Source: Bradyrhizobium sp. (GTDB lineage Bacteria > Pseudomonadota > Alphaproteobacteria > Rhizobiales > Xanthobacteraceae). From it: a stretch of 64,000 nucleotides of DNA. Made by a program: the position numbers and the translations under genes. The notes beneath the pieces are model-generated. The model was not told the origin of the DNA and did no database searches. It saw only the letters and a list, made by a program, of their open reading frames with translations. The DNA is taken from contig NZ_JACRMG010000009.1 in NCBI RefSeq assembly GCF_016219575.1, positions 744,001 through 808,000 of the forward strand, given 5' to 3'. Shown piece after piece: positions 17,515 through 24,649 of the stretch (position 1 is the stretch's first letter; each line of letters opens with the position of its first letter).

Positions 17515-18420
17515 ATGAGCGACGCCGTCCGCATCGTCGAGGTCGGGCCGCGCGACGGGCTGCAGAACGAGAAGACGGCGGTCAGCGTGGCCGATCGCAT
17601 CGCCTTCATCGAGGCACTGATCGGTGCCGGGCTGAACCCGATCGAGGTTGGCGCCTTCGTCTCGCCCAAGGCGATCCCGCAGATGGTCGGGTCGGCCGAG
17701 GTGCTGCGCGGCGTCAGCGGCCACACCGGTACCGAATTCCATGTGCTGGTGCCCAACGAGAAGGGCTACGAGGCTTCGCAAGCCGCCGGCGCCAGGGCGA
17801 TTGCGGTCTTCGCTGCGGCCTCGGAAGGGTTCTCGCGCGCCAACATCAATTGCACGGTCGCGGAATCGATCGAGCGCTTCAAGCCGGTGCTGGCGCGCGC
17901 CAAGGCCGGCGGCATCAAGGTGCGCGGCTATATTTCCTGCGTGCTCGGCTGCCCCTATGACGGCGAGATCAAGCCGCAGGCCGTGGTCGATGTCGCCAGG
18001 ACGCTGTTCGATCTCGGCTGCTACGAAATCTCGCTCGGCGACACCATAGGCGTCGGCACGCCGGCCAAGGCGCGGCAGCTGTTGCGCGCGGTGGCGGGCG
18101 AGGTGCCCATGCCGAAACTCGCGATGCATTTCCACGACACCTACGGCCAGGCGCTCGCCAATCTCTATGCGGGCATGGAGGAAGGTTGTCGCGTGATCGA
18201 CTCCGCCGCCGGCGGCCTCGGCGGTTGCCCCTATGCGCCCGGCGCCACCGGCAACGTCGCGACCGAGGACGTCGTCTACATGCTGGAGGGGATGGGGATC
18301 AGGACCGGCGTCGACATGGCGAAACTGGTGGCAGCGACCAACACGATCAGCAGGCTGATCGGCCGGCCGCCGCTCAGCCGCGTGGCGTCGGCGCTGAACG
18401 CGAAGGCGCGAAATTCGTAA
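17515..18420 (+). CDS. Hydroxymethylglutaryl-CoA lyase
   Basis: This 301-residue TIM-barrel lyase has the N-terminal VGPRDGLQNEK and the GDTIGVGTP region. It also has the metal-binding HFHDTYGQALAN and the active-site loop AAGGLGGCPYAPGATGN, whose cysteine is catalytic in this family. It splits HMG-CoA into acetoacetate and acetyl-CoA, the last step of leucine catabolism. It is the third gene of the carboxylase operon. The isovaleryl-CoA dehydrogenase and methylglutaconyl-CoA hydratase genes that usually sit with it are not in this window. Confidence 0.93.
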   Translation: MSDAVRIVEVGPRDGLQNEKTAVSVADRIAFIEALIGAGLNPIEVGAFVSPKAIPQMVGSAEVLRGVSGHTGTEFHVLVPNEKGYEASQAAGARAIAVFAAASEGFSRANINCTVAESIERFKPVLARAKAGGIKVRGYISCVLGCPYDGEIKPQAVVDVARTLFDLGCYEISLGDTIGVGTPAKARQLLRAVAGEVPMPKLAMHFHDTYGQALANLYAGMEEGCRVIDSAAGGLGGCPYAPGATGNVATEDVVYMLEGMGIRTGVDMAKLVAATNTISRLIGRPPLSRVASALNAKARNS

Positions 18421-18524
18421 GCTGGGCAAAGGCGCGTAGCGCCGTTCGCATCATTGCGGCTCGTTCTCTTGCAGGTGCCAGGAGCGGATTGCTCGTTCGC
18501 CCTGATTCGGAGCCGGACCATGCA

Positions 18525-19547
18525 TCATGCGGCGACGTCGCTTGCAAGCTTCAGCAAGTTGGCTGAGGTTGCCGTCTTGGCACCGTAATCTTTCCAGGCG
18601 GTATCGCGCGCAATGTCGCGCCACTTGTTCACCGTGGCCACGTCGAGCTTGCTGACCCTGGCGCCGGCCTTCTCATAGACCTTGGCCACCTCGATATCGT
18701 CCTCCTGCGCGCCCTTCTTGCCGAAAGCCTCGAGCTCGGCACCGACGGTCATGATGATGTCCTGGTGGTTCCTGGGCAGCTTGCCGAAGATGGCCTTCGA
18801 CATCAAAAGCGGCTCCATCATGAACCAGTAGGAGGCGTCCGCGCCCGACGTCAGGAACTTGGAGACTTCTTCGAGACGGAAGGAGATCAGGCTGGTTGAG
18901 GAGGTGATTCCTGCATCGCAAGCGCCCGTCTGCATCGCCGCGTAGATCTCGTTCGAGGGCATCGACAGCACAGCGGCGCCCGCGGCCTGCAGCACCATGT
19001 CCATCTCGCGCGAGCCGCCGCGCACCTTCAGTCCCTTGGCGTCCTCCGGCGCGACGATTGCCCTGGGGCGGCTGGCGACACCGCCGGCCTGCCAGACCCA
19101 GGTCAGGATGACGATGCCCTTGTCGGCGAGGAAGTCGGTCAGCACCTTGCCAACCGGGGACTTCTTCCACTTCAGGCCCTGGTCGTAGGTCGAGACCAAG
19201 CCCGGCATCAACCCGATATTGGTTTCCGGCACTTCGCCGCCGGCATAGGGCAGGGGATAGAGGCTGATATCCAACTCGCCCTTGCGCATCGCCGAGAACT
19301 GCGCGTTGGTCTTGATCAGCGAGGCGTTGGGATAGACCTCGGCCTTGATGTCGCCGCCCGAGCGCCTTGCCACCTCAGCCGCGAACATGCGGCACAGCCG
19401 GTCGCGGAAGTCGCCTTTGTCGATGGTGCCGCCGGGAAACTGATGCGAGATCTTCAGATTGGTGGCGGCGTGCGCGGTGCCGATCCCGAAACGCAGGATG
19501 GCAGGGGCGGCAACCGCGGTGGCAAGGATGTGGCGGCGTGTCACCAT
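18525..19547 (-). CDS. TRAP transporter substrate-binding protein (DctP family), orphan
   Basis: This 340-residue periplasmic protein has a Tat-like leader (VTRRHILATAVAAPAILRFG). Its mature sequence shows DctP-family features: LKISHQFPGG at the start, AEVYPNASLIK, GLKVRGGSREMDMVLQAAGA and YAAMQTGACDAGITSS. TRAP systems import organic acids using ion gradients and need DctQ and DctM membrane proteins; neither is adjacent. The start at 19547 is the ATG that opens the signal peptide; the open frame upstream to 19682 lacks support. Confidence 0.88.
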   Translation of the reverse strand: MVTRRHILATAVAAPAILRFGIGTAHAATNLKISHQFPGGTIDKGDFRDRLCRMFAAEVARRSGGDIKAEVYPNASLIKTNAQFSAMRKGELDISLYPLPYAGGEVPETNIGLMPGLVSTYDQGLKWKKSPVGKVLTDFLADKGIVILTWVWQAGGVASRPRAIVAPEDAKGLKVRGGSREMDMVLQAAGAAVLSMPSNEIYAAMQTGACDAGITSSTSLISFRLEEVSKFLTSGADASYWFMMEPLLMSKAIFGKLPRNHQDIIMTVGAELEAFGKKGAQEDDIEVAKVYEKAGARVSKLDVATVNKWRDIARDTAWKDYGAKTATSANLLKLASDVAA

Positions 19548-19845
19548 GAGCGTCTCATCTGACCGTTGACCTGCCGAGGGTGAAGCCGGGGCGCCGCCGC
19601 AAGCGGTACTCTTGCTGCGCCGCGCACCGGCCTTCGGAAAGGCCCGTGGCAGCGAAACCTGACGACAGGCGTCCAACGACAATCCTGCCGGATTCGCGTT
19701 GAGCCTGCAAAGGCGCCCTTCAAGAGTTCGTTACAAGGCCGAAATCGGGCGGACCGCGGGTAACAAACGGCCGGCCGGTTGCGTCGGGAGGACAGCGGCG
19801 AACGTCGCTTTCCACCCAACTGTCTCAAACAAGGACGACTTCCCC

Positions 19846-20082
19846 ATGAATACCCGCTCCCGTATCGCGCTCGGCGTTTCCGCCGCCCTGGTTTCGCTCA
19901 GCCTCGCGCTCGCGCCTTCCTTCGCCGAAGACAAGATGATGAAGGGCGACGCGATGAAGAAGGAAGATTCCATGTCCAAGGATGCCACGAAGAAGGACGA
20001 TGGCATGATGAAGAAGGACGGGATGAAGAACAACGCCATGTCGGATGGCATGAAGAAGGACGATGGCATGAAGAAGAACTGA
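19846..20082 (+). CDS. Pentapeptide MXKDX-repeat exported protein
   Basis: This 78-residue protein has a clear signal peptide (TRSRIALGVSAALVSLSLAL, cleavage near SFAED). The mature part consists almost wholly of Met/Lys/Asp repeats of the type MKKDDG and MMKKDGM. This matches the pentapeptide MXKDX repeat family seen in Bradyrhizobium and relatives. Its role is unknown; the Met-rich pattern could bind metals, but that is a guess. The start at 19846 is the ATG before the signal peptide. Confidence 0.85.
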   Translation: MNTRSRIALGVSAALVSLSLALAPSFAEDKMMKGDAMKKEDSMSKDATKKDDGMMKKDGMKNNAMSDGMKKDDGMKKN

Positions 20083-20097
20083 GCCGGCCGGTTCTTC

Positions 20098-20133
20098 CCG
20101 CGGGTCCGCTGCGGCAACGCGGCGGGCCCGTGG
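20098..20133. terminator. Terminator hairpin between convergent genes
   Basis: A 12-bp stem (20098-20109 with 20122-20133, two G-T wobbles) encloses a 12-base loop and is followed by TTT on the plus strand. It lies between the MXKDX gene and the convergent DUF6481-like gene. Confidence 0.55.
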
Positions 20134-20147
20134 TTTGACGCCTTGGC

Positions 20148-20504
20148 TTACTTCTTCTTCTTGCCGCGGTCCTTTCGCGCGGCGTAACGGGCGTCGCGCT
20201 TGGCCTTCTGTTCGGCTTCGAGCGCCTCCAGACGCGCGGCTTCTTGCTCTTTCTCCCGGGCGATCCGGGCCGCTTCGGCAACGGCGGCCTCGGCCTCGCG
20301 CTGCTTCCTCTCGGCCCTTTCGGCGTCGCGTGCCTCTCTGGCCTTGGCCCGGTTGGCGGCGGCTGCCGCCCGCTCGGCCTCGCGCGCCTTCACCGCGGGA
20401 TCGTCCGCAGCCGGACGGGCGCGAAACTTTTCCAGGACTTTCTGTCGTGCCTCCGCCGCCGCTTTCTGACGGTCGGCAAAATTTGGTTCCTTGAAGCCGC
20501 TCAT
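20148..20504 (-). CDS. DUF6481-like Ala/Arg/Glu-rich coiled-coil protein
   Basis: This 118-residue protein starts SGFKEPNFADRQKAAAEAR. Most of its length is charged Ala/Glu/Arg heptad-like sequence that would form a long helix or coiled coil, and it ends in a lysine run (RKDRGKKKK). The N-terminal signature and layout match the DUF6481 family of small alphaproteobacterial proteins. It has no signal peptide and no membrane segment. The function is unknown. Confidence 0.8.
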   Translation of the reverse strand: MSGFKEPNFADRQKAAAEARQKVLEKFRARPAADDPAVKAREAERAAAAANRAKAREARDAERAERKQREAEAAVAEAARIAREKEQEAARLEALEAEQKAKRDARYAARKDRGKKKK

Positions 20505-20629
20505 TGGGGCCCTGTTGCTCTCATAGCTGGTTCGATGGGATCGGACGCTGCCGATTTCGCCACTTCACTAAGTGAACCCGGGGCAAAATGCCAGCGTCCA
20601 ACACGGAAGGCAGGGCAGGGGAGACTTCC

Positions 20630-20812
20630 GTGAATGGCAAATGGCCGAAGGTAATGCTGCTGAGCGCTGGGACCTCGCTCTGGCTGCTCTATGACATCAC
20701 CACGGCGACCGAGGCGCCTTCGCCGGCGCTTGCCATTCTGCAATATGCCCTGTTGGCCTGCGCTTTGGTCGCGCTGGTCGGCTCCGCGGTGATGTACGCC
20801 ACGGATCGCTGA
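20630..20812 (+). CDS. Small two-helix membrane protein, unknown
   Basis: This 60-residue protein has two predicted membrane segments (VMLLSAGTSLWLLYDI and ALAILQYALLACALVALVGS). The GTG at 20630 is chosen because GGGGAG lies seven bases upstream; an ATG at 20588 in the same frame would add 14 hydrophilic residues. I do not recognise a family. Confidence 0.6.
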   Translation: MNGKWPKVMLLSAGTSLWLLYDITTATEAPSPALAILQYALLACALVALVGSAVMYATDR

Positions 20813-20827
20813 CGCGGCGGTATCCGG

Positions 20828-21037
20828 TTAGACGCTCCGCGTGACGGGACCGAGGATCCGGGACACCGTCGCCGTCGTCATCGCCACGCGGTCGGACATC
20901 CGCTGTTCCTGAAGCCGGTCGCGCGCCTTCTCCCTGATCATGAGGTCGATCAGCTCGAGCCGCCTCTTTTCGTCGACCGCCTCAGCCAGCAGCTTCCGGT
21001 AACGCGTATAGTCGTAGCCCGCGTCCTGCTTGCTCAT
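20828..21037 (-). CDS. Small hypothetical cytoplasmic protein
   Basis: This 69-residue charged protein begins MSKQDAGYDYTRYRKLLAEA and is mostly helical (EKRRLELIDLMIREKARDRL). It has no signal or membrane segment. The start at 21037 has a G-rich (GGGGG) Shine-Dalgarno-like run upstream. I do not recognise the family. Confidence 0.6.
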   Translation of the reverse strand: MSKQDAGYDYTRYRKLLAEAVDEKRRLELIDLMIREKARDRLQEQRMSDRVAMTTATVSRILGPVTRSV

Positions 21038-21263
21038 CGTACGCCCCCGTACGCCCTTCCCCGAAAGGAAGTGTTTCCCAAGCGGCCTGCCGCCGCAACG
21101 GAATAGCGTGACTTGTCCCAAGGTTCCGCGCGGGTTGTCCGAGAGTGTTGCTGCGGCGCTTCGCCCCGGCTGGCCGAAAAGCCGATGGCTTGTGATCTCG
21201 ATCACAATGGAAAGGGCGGGGAGCCCCTATGTTGGCTGCGGGCGCTGATGAGGAGCGCAAACA

Positions 21264-21539
21264 ATGACTTTCAATTATCGCATATCCCGGCAAATCGCGG
21301 CCTGCGTCGTGGCCGCGACACTCGTCGCGGTGACGGCGGCGGTTGCGATGGGGCTTACCTATCCAGATCCGGTATCTAGCGGCGCGCTCGGGCCGGACTG
21401 GCAATGTACGCGGCTTGCCTTCGTGTTCACGTCCTGCACGCGTGTCGTGCGGCTCAAGACGGCTTCTGCCGAGGAGGGCAAAGCCCCGTCGTGCCGGCGG
21501 CCAGCCGCCTGGCGCAACGTCCTGGGCTTGCTGCGCTAG
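21264..21539 (+). CDS. Small exported or membrane-anchored hypothetical protein
   Basis: This 91-residue protein has an N-terminal hydrophobic segment (QIAACVVAATLVAVTAAVAM), then a short mature region with three cysteines (WQCTRLAFVFTSCTRVVRL and APSCRRPA). GAGGAG lies about nine bases upstream of the ATG, which supports the start. No family was recognised. Confidence 0.6.
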   Translation: MTFNYRISRQIAACVVAATLVAVTAAVAMGLTYPDPVSSGALGPDWQCTRLAFVFTSCTRVVRLKTASAEEGKAPSCRRPAAWRNVLGLLR

Positions 21540-21690
21540 TGCAGATCGACCGAATGCAACCTCCGGAAGGCGTCAATCTGACACATCTACCCGTAGTTCT
21601 TCGGTGGCCGGAATTAACGGGAACGAAACGGCCGAAAAATATCGTGTCTGCGGGAAGCTTTATCCCGAAGGTATAGTTTTAGGATTTTTT

Positions 21691-21752
21691 AGTCTTTTTC
21701 CCGTAGTTTCCACGGCTGGTAACGCTTTGTCGTTTCCATAGAGAAAAAGACT
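21691..21752. promoter_or_regulatory. Inverted repeat in the leader of the PilZ operon
   Basis: The gap 21540-21822 is locally AT-rich. It holds a perfect 10-base inverted repeat, AGTCTTTTTC (21691-21700) and GAAAAAGACT (21743-21752), separated by 42 bases. The word CCCGTAGTT also occurs twice nearby. It could be a regulator site or an mRNA leader structure in front of the PilZ pair. Confidence 0.3.
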
Positions 21753-21822
21753 GGAGCGGCCGCCGCTGTGCGGGTCGCCGGGGCAACAGCCCGCTCAAAC
21801 TTTTCCATCCATCGATGAATTC

Positions 21823-22515
21823 GTGACCGAACGCATCTTCCTGCGGGGACCAGGCGTGTCTGTTGAACGGTTTCTCAAGCAACGGGCGGTCAGCATCGCC
21901 GTTGATGGCAGCTACACGCTGCCCAACTGGTACGATTGCGAGGGCAGGCTGCGCACCTTTGCCTGCCGGACCACGCGCGTTTCGCCGTTCCGCATGATCG
22001 TTGACGTGCCCGTGGTCGGCAAGGTCGGCGACCGGCTGAGTTCCTATTTCCGCGATTTCGGCAAATTCTCCGGCAGCATCAGCGACACCATGGACGGCAG
22101 CTTCCTGCTGGAGCTGGAAATGACGCGGCCGCAGCGCGAGCGGCTCGCCGACAAACTGACCTGGCTGGAAAAGAAGCAGGCCGATCCCAGCATGGCGGAG
22201 GCGCGGCAGCACCCACGCTTCCATCCGCCGAGTTCGCACACGACACTGACCCTGGCCGACGGCAACACTCACAGCTGCTTCATCATCGATCTCTCGCTGT
22301 CGGGCGTCGCCGTATCGTCGGAATTGCAGCCGCTGGTCGGCACGCCACTGGCCATCGGCGGCTGCGTTGGGCGGGTCATCCGGGTCTTCCACAGCGGCTT
22401 TGCCGTGCAGTTTGTCGAAGAGTACAGGCTTTCCGACCTCACGCGGCTGGTCTCGCGCGAGCTCGCGCCGGCAAGGACGTCGCAACCTGATAACGCCGAG
22501 GAGGTCCCGGCGTGA
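21823..22515 (+). CDS. PilZ-domain protein, likely c-di-GMP receptor
   Basis: This 230-residue protein starts at a GTG. The C-terminal half is a PilZ domain with both c-di-GMP-binding motifs: RQHPR (RxxxR) and DLSLSG (DxSxxG). The N-terminal half (SYTLPNWYDCEGRLRTFACR, then GSISDTMDGSFLLELEM and RERLADKLTWLEKK) resembles the degenerate PilZ-like domain common in rhizobial PilZ proteins. It overlaps the next PilZ gene by four bases, so the two are translationally coupled. It probably links c-di-GMP level to surface behaviour; the target is unknown. Confidence 0.85.
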   Translation: MTERIFLRGPGVSVERFLKQRAVSIAVDGSYTLPNWYDCEGRLRTFACRTTRVSPFRMIVDVPVVGKVGDRLSSYFRDFGKFSGSISDTMDGSFLLELEMTRPQRERLADKLTWLEKKQADPSMAEARQHPRFHPPSSHTTLTLADGNTHSCFIIDLSLSGVAVSSELQPLVGTPLAIGGCVGRVIRVFHSGFAVQFVEEYRLSDLTRLVSRELAPARTSQPDNAEEVPA

Positions 22516-22829
22516 GCGCGGCAGAACGGCGTCAGAGCAGGCGCGTCGTGTTCGAGCATCCGGTAACGGCGCAATTGATGGCGATCGATGGCACGTGGCG
22601 GCGTGAATGCAGCATCTATGACGTATCCGAGGAGGGCGCCAAGCTGGCGGTCGGCTCCTCGATCGAGGGGCTGCAGCTGACCGAATTCTTCCTGGTGCTG
22701 TCCTCCACCGGCCTCGCCTACCGCCGCTGCAAGCTTGCCTGGGTGAACGGCGACCAGATCGGCGTCACGTTCCTGAAGCTGCGCGGCAAGAAGGGCGCCC
22801 GCCGCGACCGCGACCAGTACGTGAACTGA
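22512..22829 (+). CDS. Second PilZ-domain protein
   Basis: This 105-residue single PilZ domain contains RRQSRR (RxxxR) near the N-terminus, DVSEEG (DxSxxG) and a final strand reading WVNGDQIGVTFLKL. It starts with GTG inside the stop of the preceding PilZ gene. Its basic tail (RGKKGARRDRDQ) could touch nucleic acid or membrane. It is likely a c-di-GMP receptor working with its neighbour. Confidence 0.88.
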   Translation: MSAAERRQSRRVVFEHPVTAQLMAIDGTWRRECSIYDVSEEGAKLAVGSSIEGLQLTEFFLVLSSTGLAYRRCKLAWVNGDQIGVTFLKLRGKKGARRDRDQYVN

Positions 22830-23216
22830 GGTCGTCCGGCTGGTCCAAGGGACTGAGCGCGCACCTTCGCGTGGACCTGCACGGCAATGGGTGCAGCATT
22901 CGAGCGTGCAAGTTCCTCGTCTGGAACAATGCTGGGTTCGCTCTCCAGCTCGCAGCGCACACGCCGCACGATTGCGCGCGCGCAACACTTGCGAAATTAC
23001 CCACGCAACACCGGTGGATTCGTTCACGCGAGAATTGAACGGCTGCGGCCCGCGCTCATAATCCGCTTGGGGACGCGCAGTTACTTTCGATTCGGATCAA
23101 GCATATCGAACGTTAACAGCGGCAGCGGCTTCGCATGTTAGTCGGCAAGTGCGGCATCTCAAACCGCCAACCAGCATCCCCACGACGCGGAACAGAAACC
23201 CAAGGGGACGCACAGA
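22830..23216. other. 387-base intergenic region, nothing recognised
   Basis: No convincing gene, repeat, RNA or strong hairpin was seen. The last bases contain AGGGGA, the ribosome-binding site of the next gene. Confidence 0.5.
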
Positions 23217-23495
23217 ATGATTTTCTGCAACACACGCCGGCTAACACTCACTCTCGCCATCGCCATGTCCGGGATTGCACTATCCGCATCGCCCGGGCTG
23301 GCGTTCTCCTCCGAAGCCCAGCAGATGTGTTCGGGCGACGCCATGCGGCTGTGCTCAGCCGAAATTCCCGACATCCCGCGGATCACCGCCTGTATGCATC
23401 GCAAGCGTGCGCAGATCAGTCCCGGTTGCCGGTCCGTGATGGACCGGGAAGTCGCCGCGGCCCGGAAGGCCAGGCGCGCGGCCGTCGGCGATTGA
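23217..23495 (+). CDS. Small secreted cysteine-rich protein
   Basis: This 92-residue protein has a signal peptide (LTLTLAIAMSGIALSASPGL) and a compact mature domain with four cysteines in the pattern MCSGDAMRLC, ACMHRKRAQISPGC. The spacing resembles the Cys_rich_FGFR (GLG1) repeat also found singly in proteobacterial exported proteins. Two disulfides in the periplasm are likely. AGGGGA upstream supports the ATG. Confidence 0.75.
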   Translation: MIFCNTRRLTLTLAIAMSGIALSASPGLAFSSEAQQMCSGDAMRLCSAEIPDIPRITACMHRKRAQISPGCRSVMDREVAAARKARRAAVGD

Positions 23496-23616
23496 TCTCA
23501 GGGTGCGCGGTGGCCGGTTCCCGCGCGCACCGTACCGGCGGCAATCGGCGGTGCCGCCGGCAAATCTCAGTGGCGACGGTAGCGATAACGGAGGCGGCGG
23601 GGAAAGTAGCCTTGAA

Positions 23617-23805
23617 CTATCCTTGGCGCCCGTAGGCGTAACGCCAACCATAGCTCGTATAGGGATTGCCGGGTCCGTAGTTCTGGCAGTTGGCGTTCGG
23701 ATAGAATTGGGCGCACCAGCCGGGGTTATAGATCACGTGCTGGGCTGAGGCCGGCGCTGCAAGTGCGAACAGCAAGGCGGCGGTAGCGATTGCCAGTCTG
23801 GCCAT
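23617..23805 (-). CDS. Small secreted Tyr/Asn/Gly-rich hypothetical protein
   Basis: This 62-residue protein has a signal peptide (LAIATAALLFALAAPASAQ) and a 40-residue mature part with two cysteines and many aromatic residues (NPGWCAQFYPNANCQNYGPG). AAGGTG lies just upstream of the ATG. Similar short proteins are common in Bradyrhizobium; the function is unknown. Confidence 0.75.
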   Translation of the reverse strand: MARLAIATAALLFALAAPASAQHVIYNPGWCAQFYPNANCQNYGPGNPYTSYGWRYAYGRQG

Positions 23806-23903
23806 GGTGGAACACCTTTCTGGGTCTCAAAAAGGCCTGCATTCGAAAGAAGTGCCGGGACGGCGTTCTGGTTCCACGGCATGCCGGTCAAACCGGGCTT
23901 ACG

Positions 23904-24062
23904 TCAGCGCCGGGGCAGATGCTTCGCGCGCCATCTCGGCCCTGGCCCGCGCATGTAATGAAGCTCGGGCCGGTAGCGGTCGAAGACGGTTCTTACCAGT
24001 TTGCGCCAGCGGATGTTGACGGCATCGAGGCTGTGACGAAGGGGCGGCTTCGGCGATGTCAT
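23904..24062 (-). CDS. Arg-rich 52-residue hypothetical protein
   Basis: This short frame begins MTSPKPPLRHSLDAVNIRWR and contains 12 arginines; it has no signal peptide. GGAGG lies six bases upstream of the ATG. The gene starts 13 bases after the stop of the DUF6894-like gene on the same strand, which suggests a two-gene operon. The strong ribosome-binding site and spacing are the main support; I do not recognise a family. Confidence 0.5.
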   Translation of the reverse strand: MTSPKPPLRHSLDAVNIRWRKLVRTVFDRYRPELHYMRGPGPRWRAKHLPRR

Positions 24063-24074
24063 CGGCGCCTCCGT

Positions 24075-24308
24075 TCAGTGCGGCTTGCCCAGCAAGGACG
24101 CAAAGGGCAGATCCAGTATCTGCGTGCCCAGTTCATCCCTGACGTGCAGGGTCCAGCCGCGCCAGTCTTCCAGCCCGGGCGTCATGATGAGCGAACGCAC
24201 GAAAAGCTCGGCATAGGCGCGGGTGTCGGCAAAATCGTTCACGATCGCGGTGCAACGCTCGACCGATGCTCCCGCGGCATCGCAATAATGGAAGTGGACC
24301 TCAGTCAT
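24075..24308 (-). CDS. DUF6894-like small protein
   Basis: This 77-residue protein begins MTEVHFHYCDAAGASVERC and ends with LHVRDELGTQILDLPFASLL, the layout of DUF6894 proteins (an HFHY or FFD strand near the start, then D-x-x-G near the end). The start at 24308 is chosen for the perfect AGGAGG upstream; the open frame to 24380 lacks one. The function is unknown. Confidence 0.7.
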   Translation of the reverse strand: MTEVHFHYCDAAGASVERCTAIVNDFADTRAYAELFVRSLIMTPGLEDWRGWTLHVRDELGTQILDLPFASLLGKPH

Positions 24309-24513
24309 GGCTTCCTCCTGAAGCGGCTCACTCTCAAAGCCTAGCGCCGGGACGAACTGCCGGAAATTTCGGTCGATCACCTAAGGGCTGCTCCGGAGGA
24401 GAGCCGAGGATTGCCGTGTGCAGCCGCGAGCGCGGCCGGGATCCCCTTGTGCAAACGCGCCCGAAGCATCGCCTGTGTCGGAGGATGAGAATCGCTTACA
24501 TTCAAGGCGGGGT

Positions 24514-24546
24514 AGGAAGCGGAGGGCATCATGAAGCTCGCTTCCT
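24514..24546 (+). promoter_or_regulatory. Hairpin enclosing the RBS and start codon of microprotein 1
   Basis: AGGAAGCG (24514-24521) is perfectly complementary to CGCTTCCT (24539-24546), inside the coding sequence. The 17-base loop holds the GAGGG ribosome-binding sequence and the ATG. The same arrangement recurs at 25718-25751. Control of translation by this structure is inferred. Confidence 0.5.
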
Positions 24547-24608
24547 TCGAAACCATGCTGGTGCTGGCATCCCTGACAATGCTTGCGCTGGTCGTGATGG
24601 GCGGATGA
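24531..24608 (+). CDS. 25-residue membrane microprotein, first paralogue
   Basis: The frame encodes MKLASFETMLVLASLTMLA followed by LVVMGG: a short polar start, then one predicted membrane helix. GGAGGG lies four to five bases upstream of the ATG. It shares about 12 of its first 20 residues, the ribosome-binding region and an RBS-enclosing stem with a second copy at 25736. Only the PfkB gene lies between the two copies. It stops 41 bases before pfkB, so it probably belongs to that transcript. No known family is recognised; duplication plus conserved leader is the evidence that it is real. Confidence 0.65.
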   Translation: MKLASFETMLVLASLTMLALVVMGG

Positions 24609-24649
24609 ATCTCCCGGCGTCATGAAGCAAGTGAGGGGCTGGCCGCGTC

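Noticed and set aside
18431..18443. Small hairpin GGCGC-GTA-GCGCC after the HMG-CoA lyase gene
   Set aside because: Five base pairs and no T-run; too weak to call a terminator.
22887..23141. Short frames in the gap between the PilZ pair and the Cys-rich gene
   Set aside because: They lack ribosome-binding sites, signal peptides or recognisable motifs, and their composition is like shadow frames.
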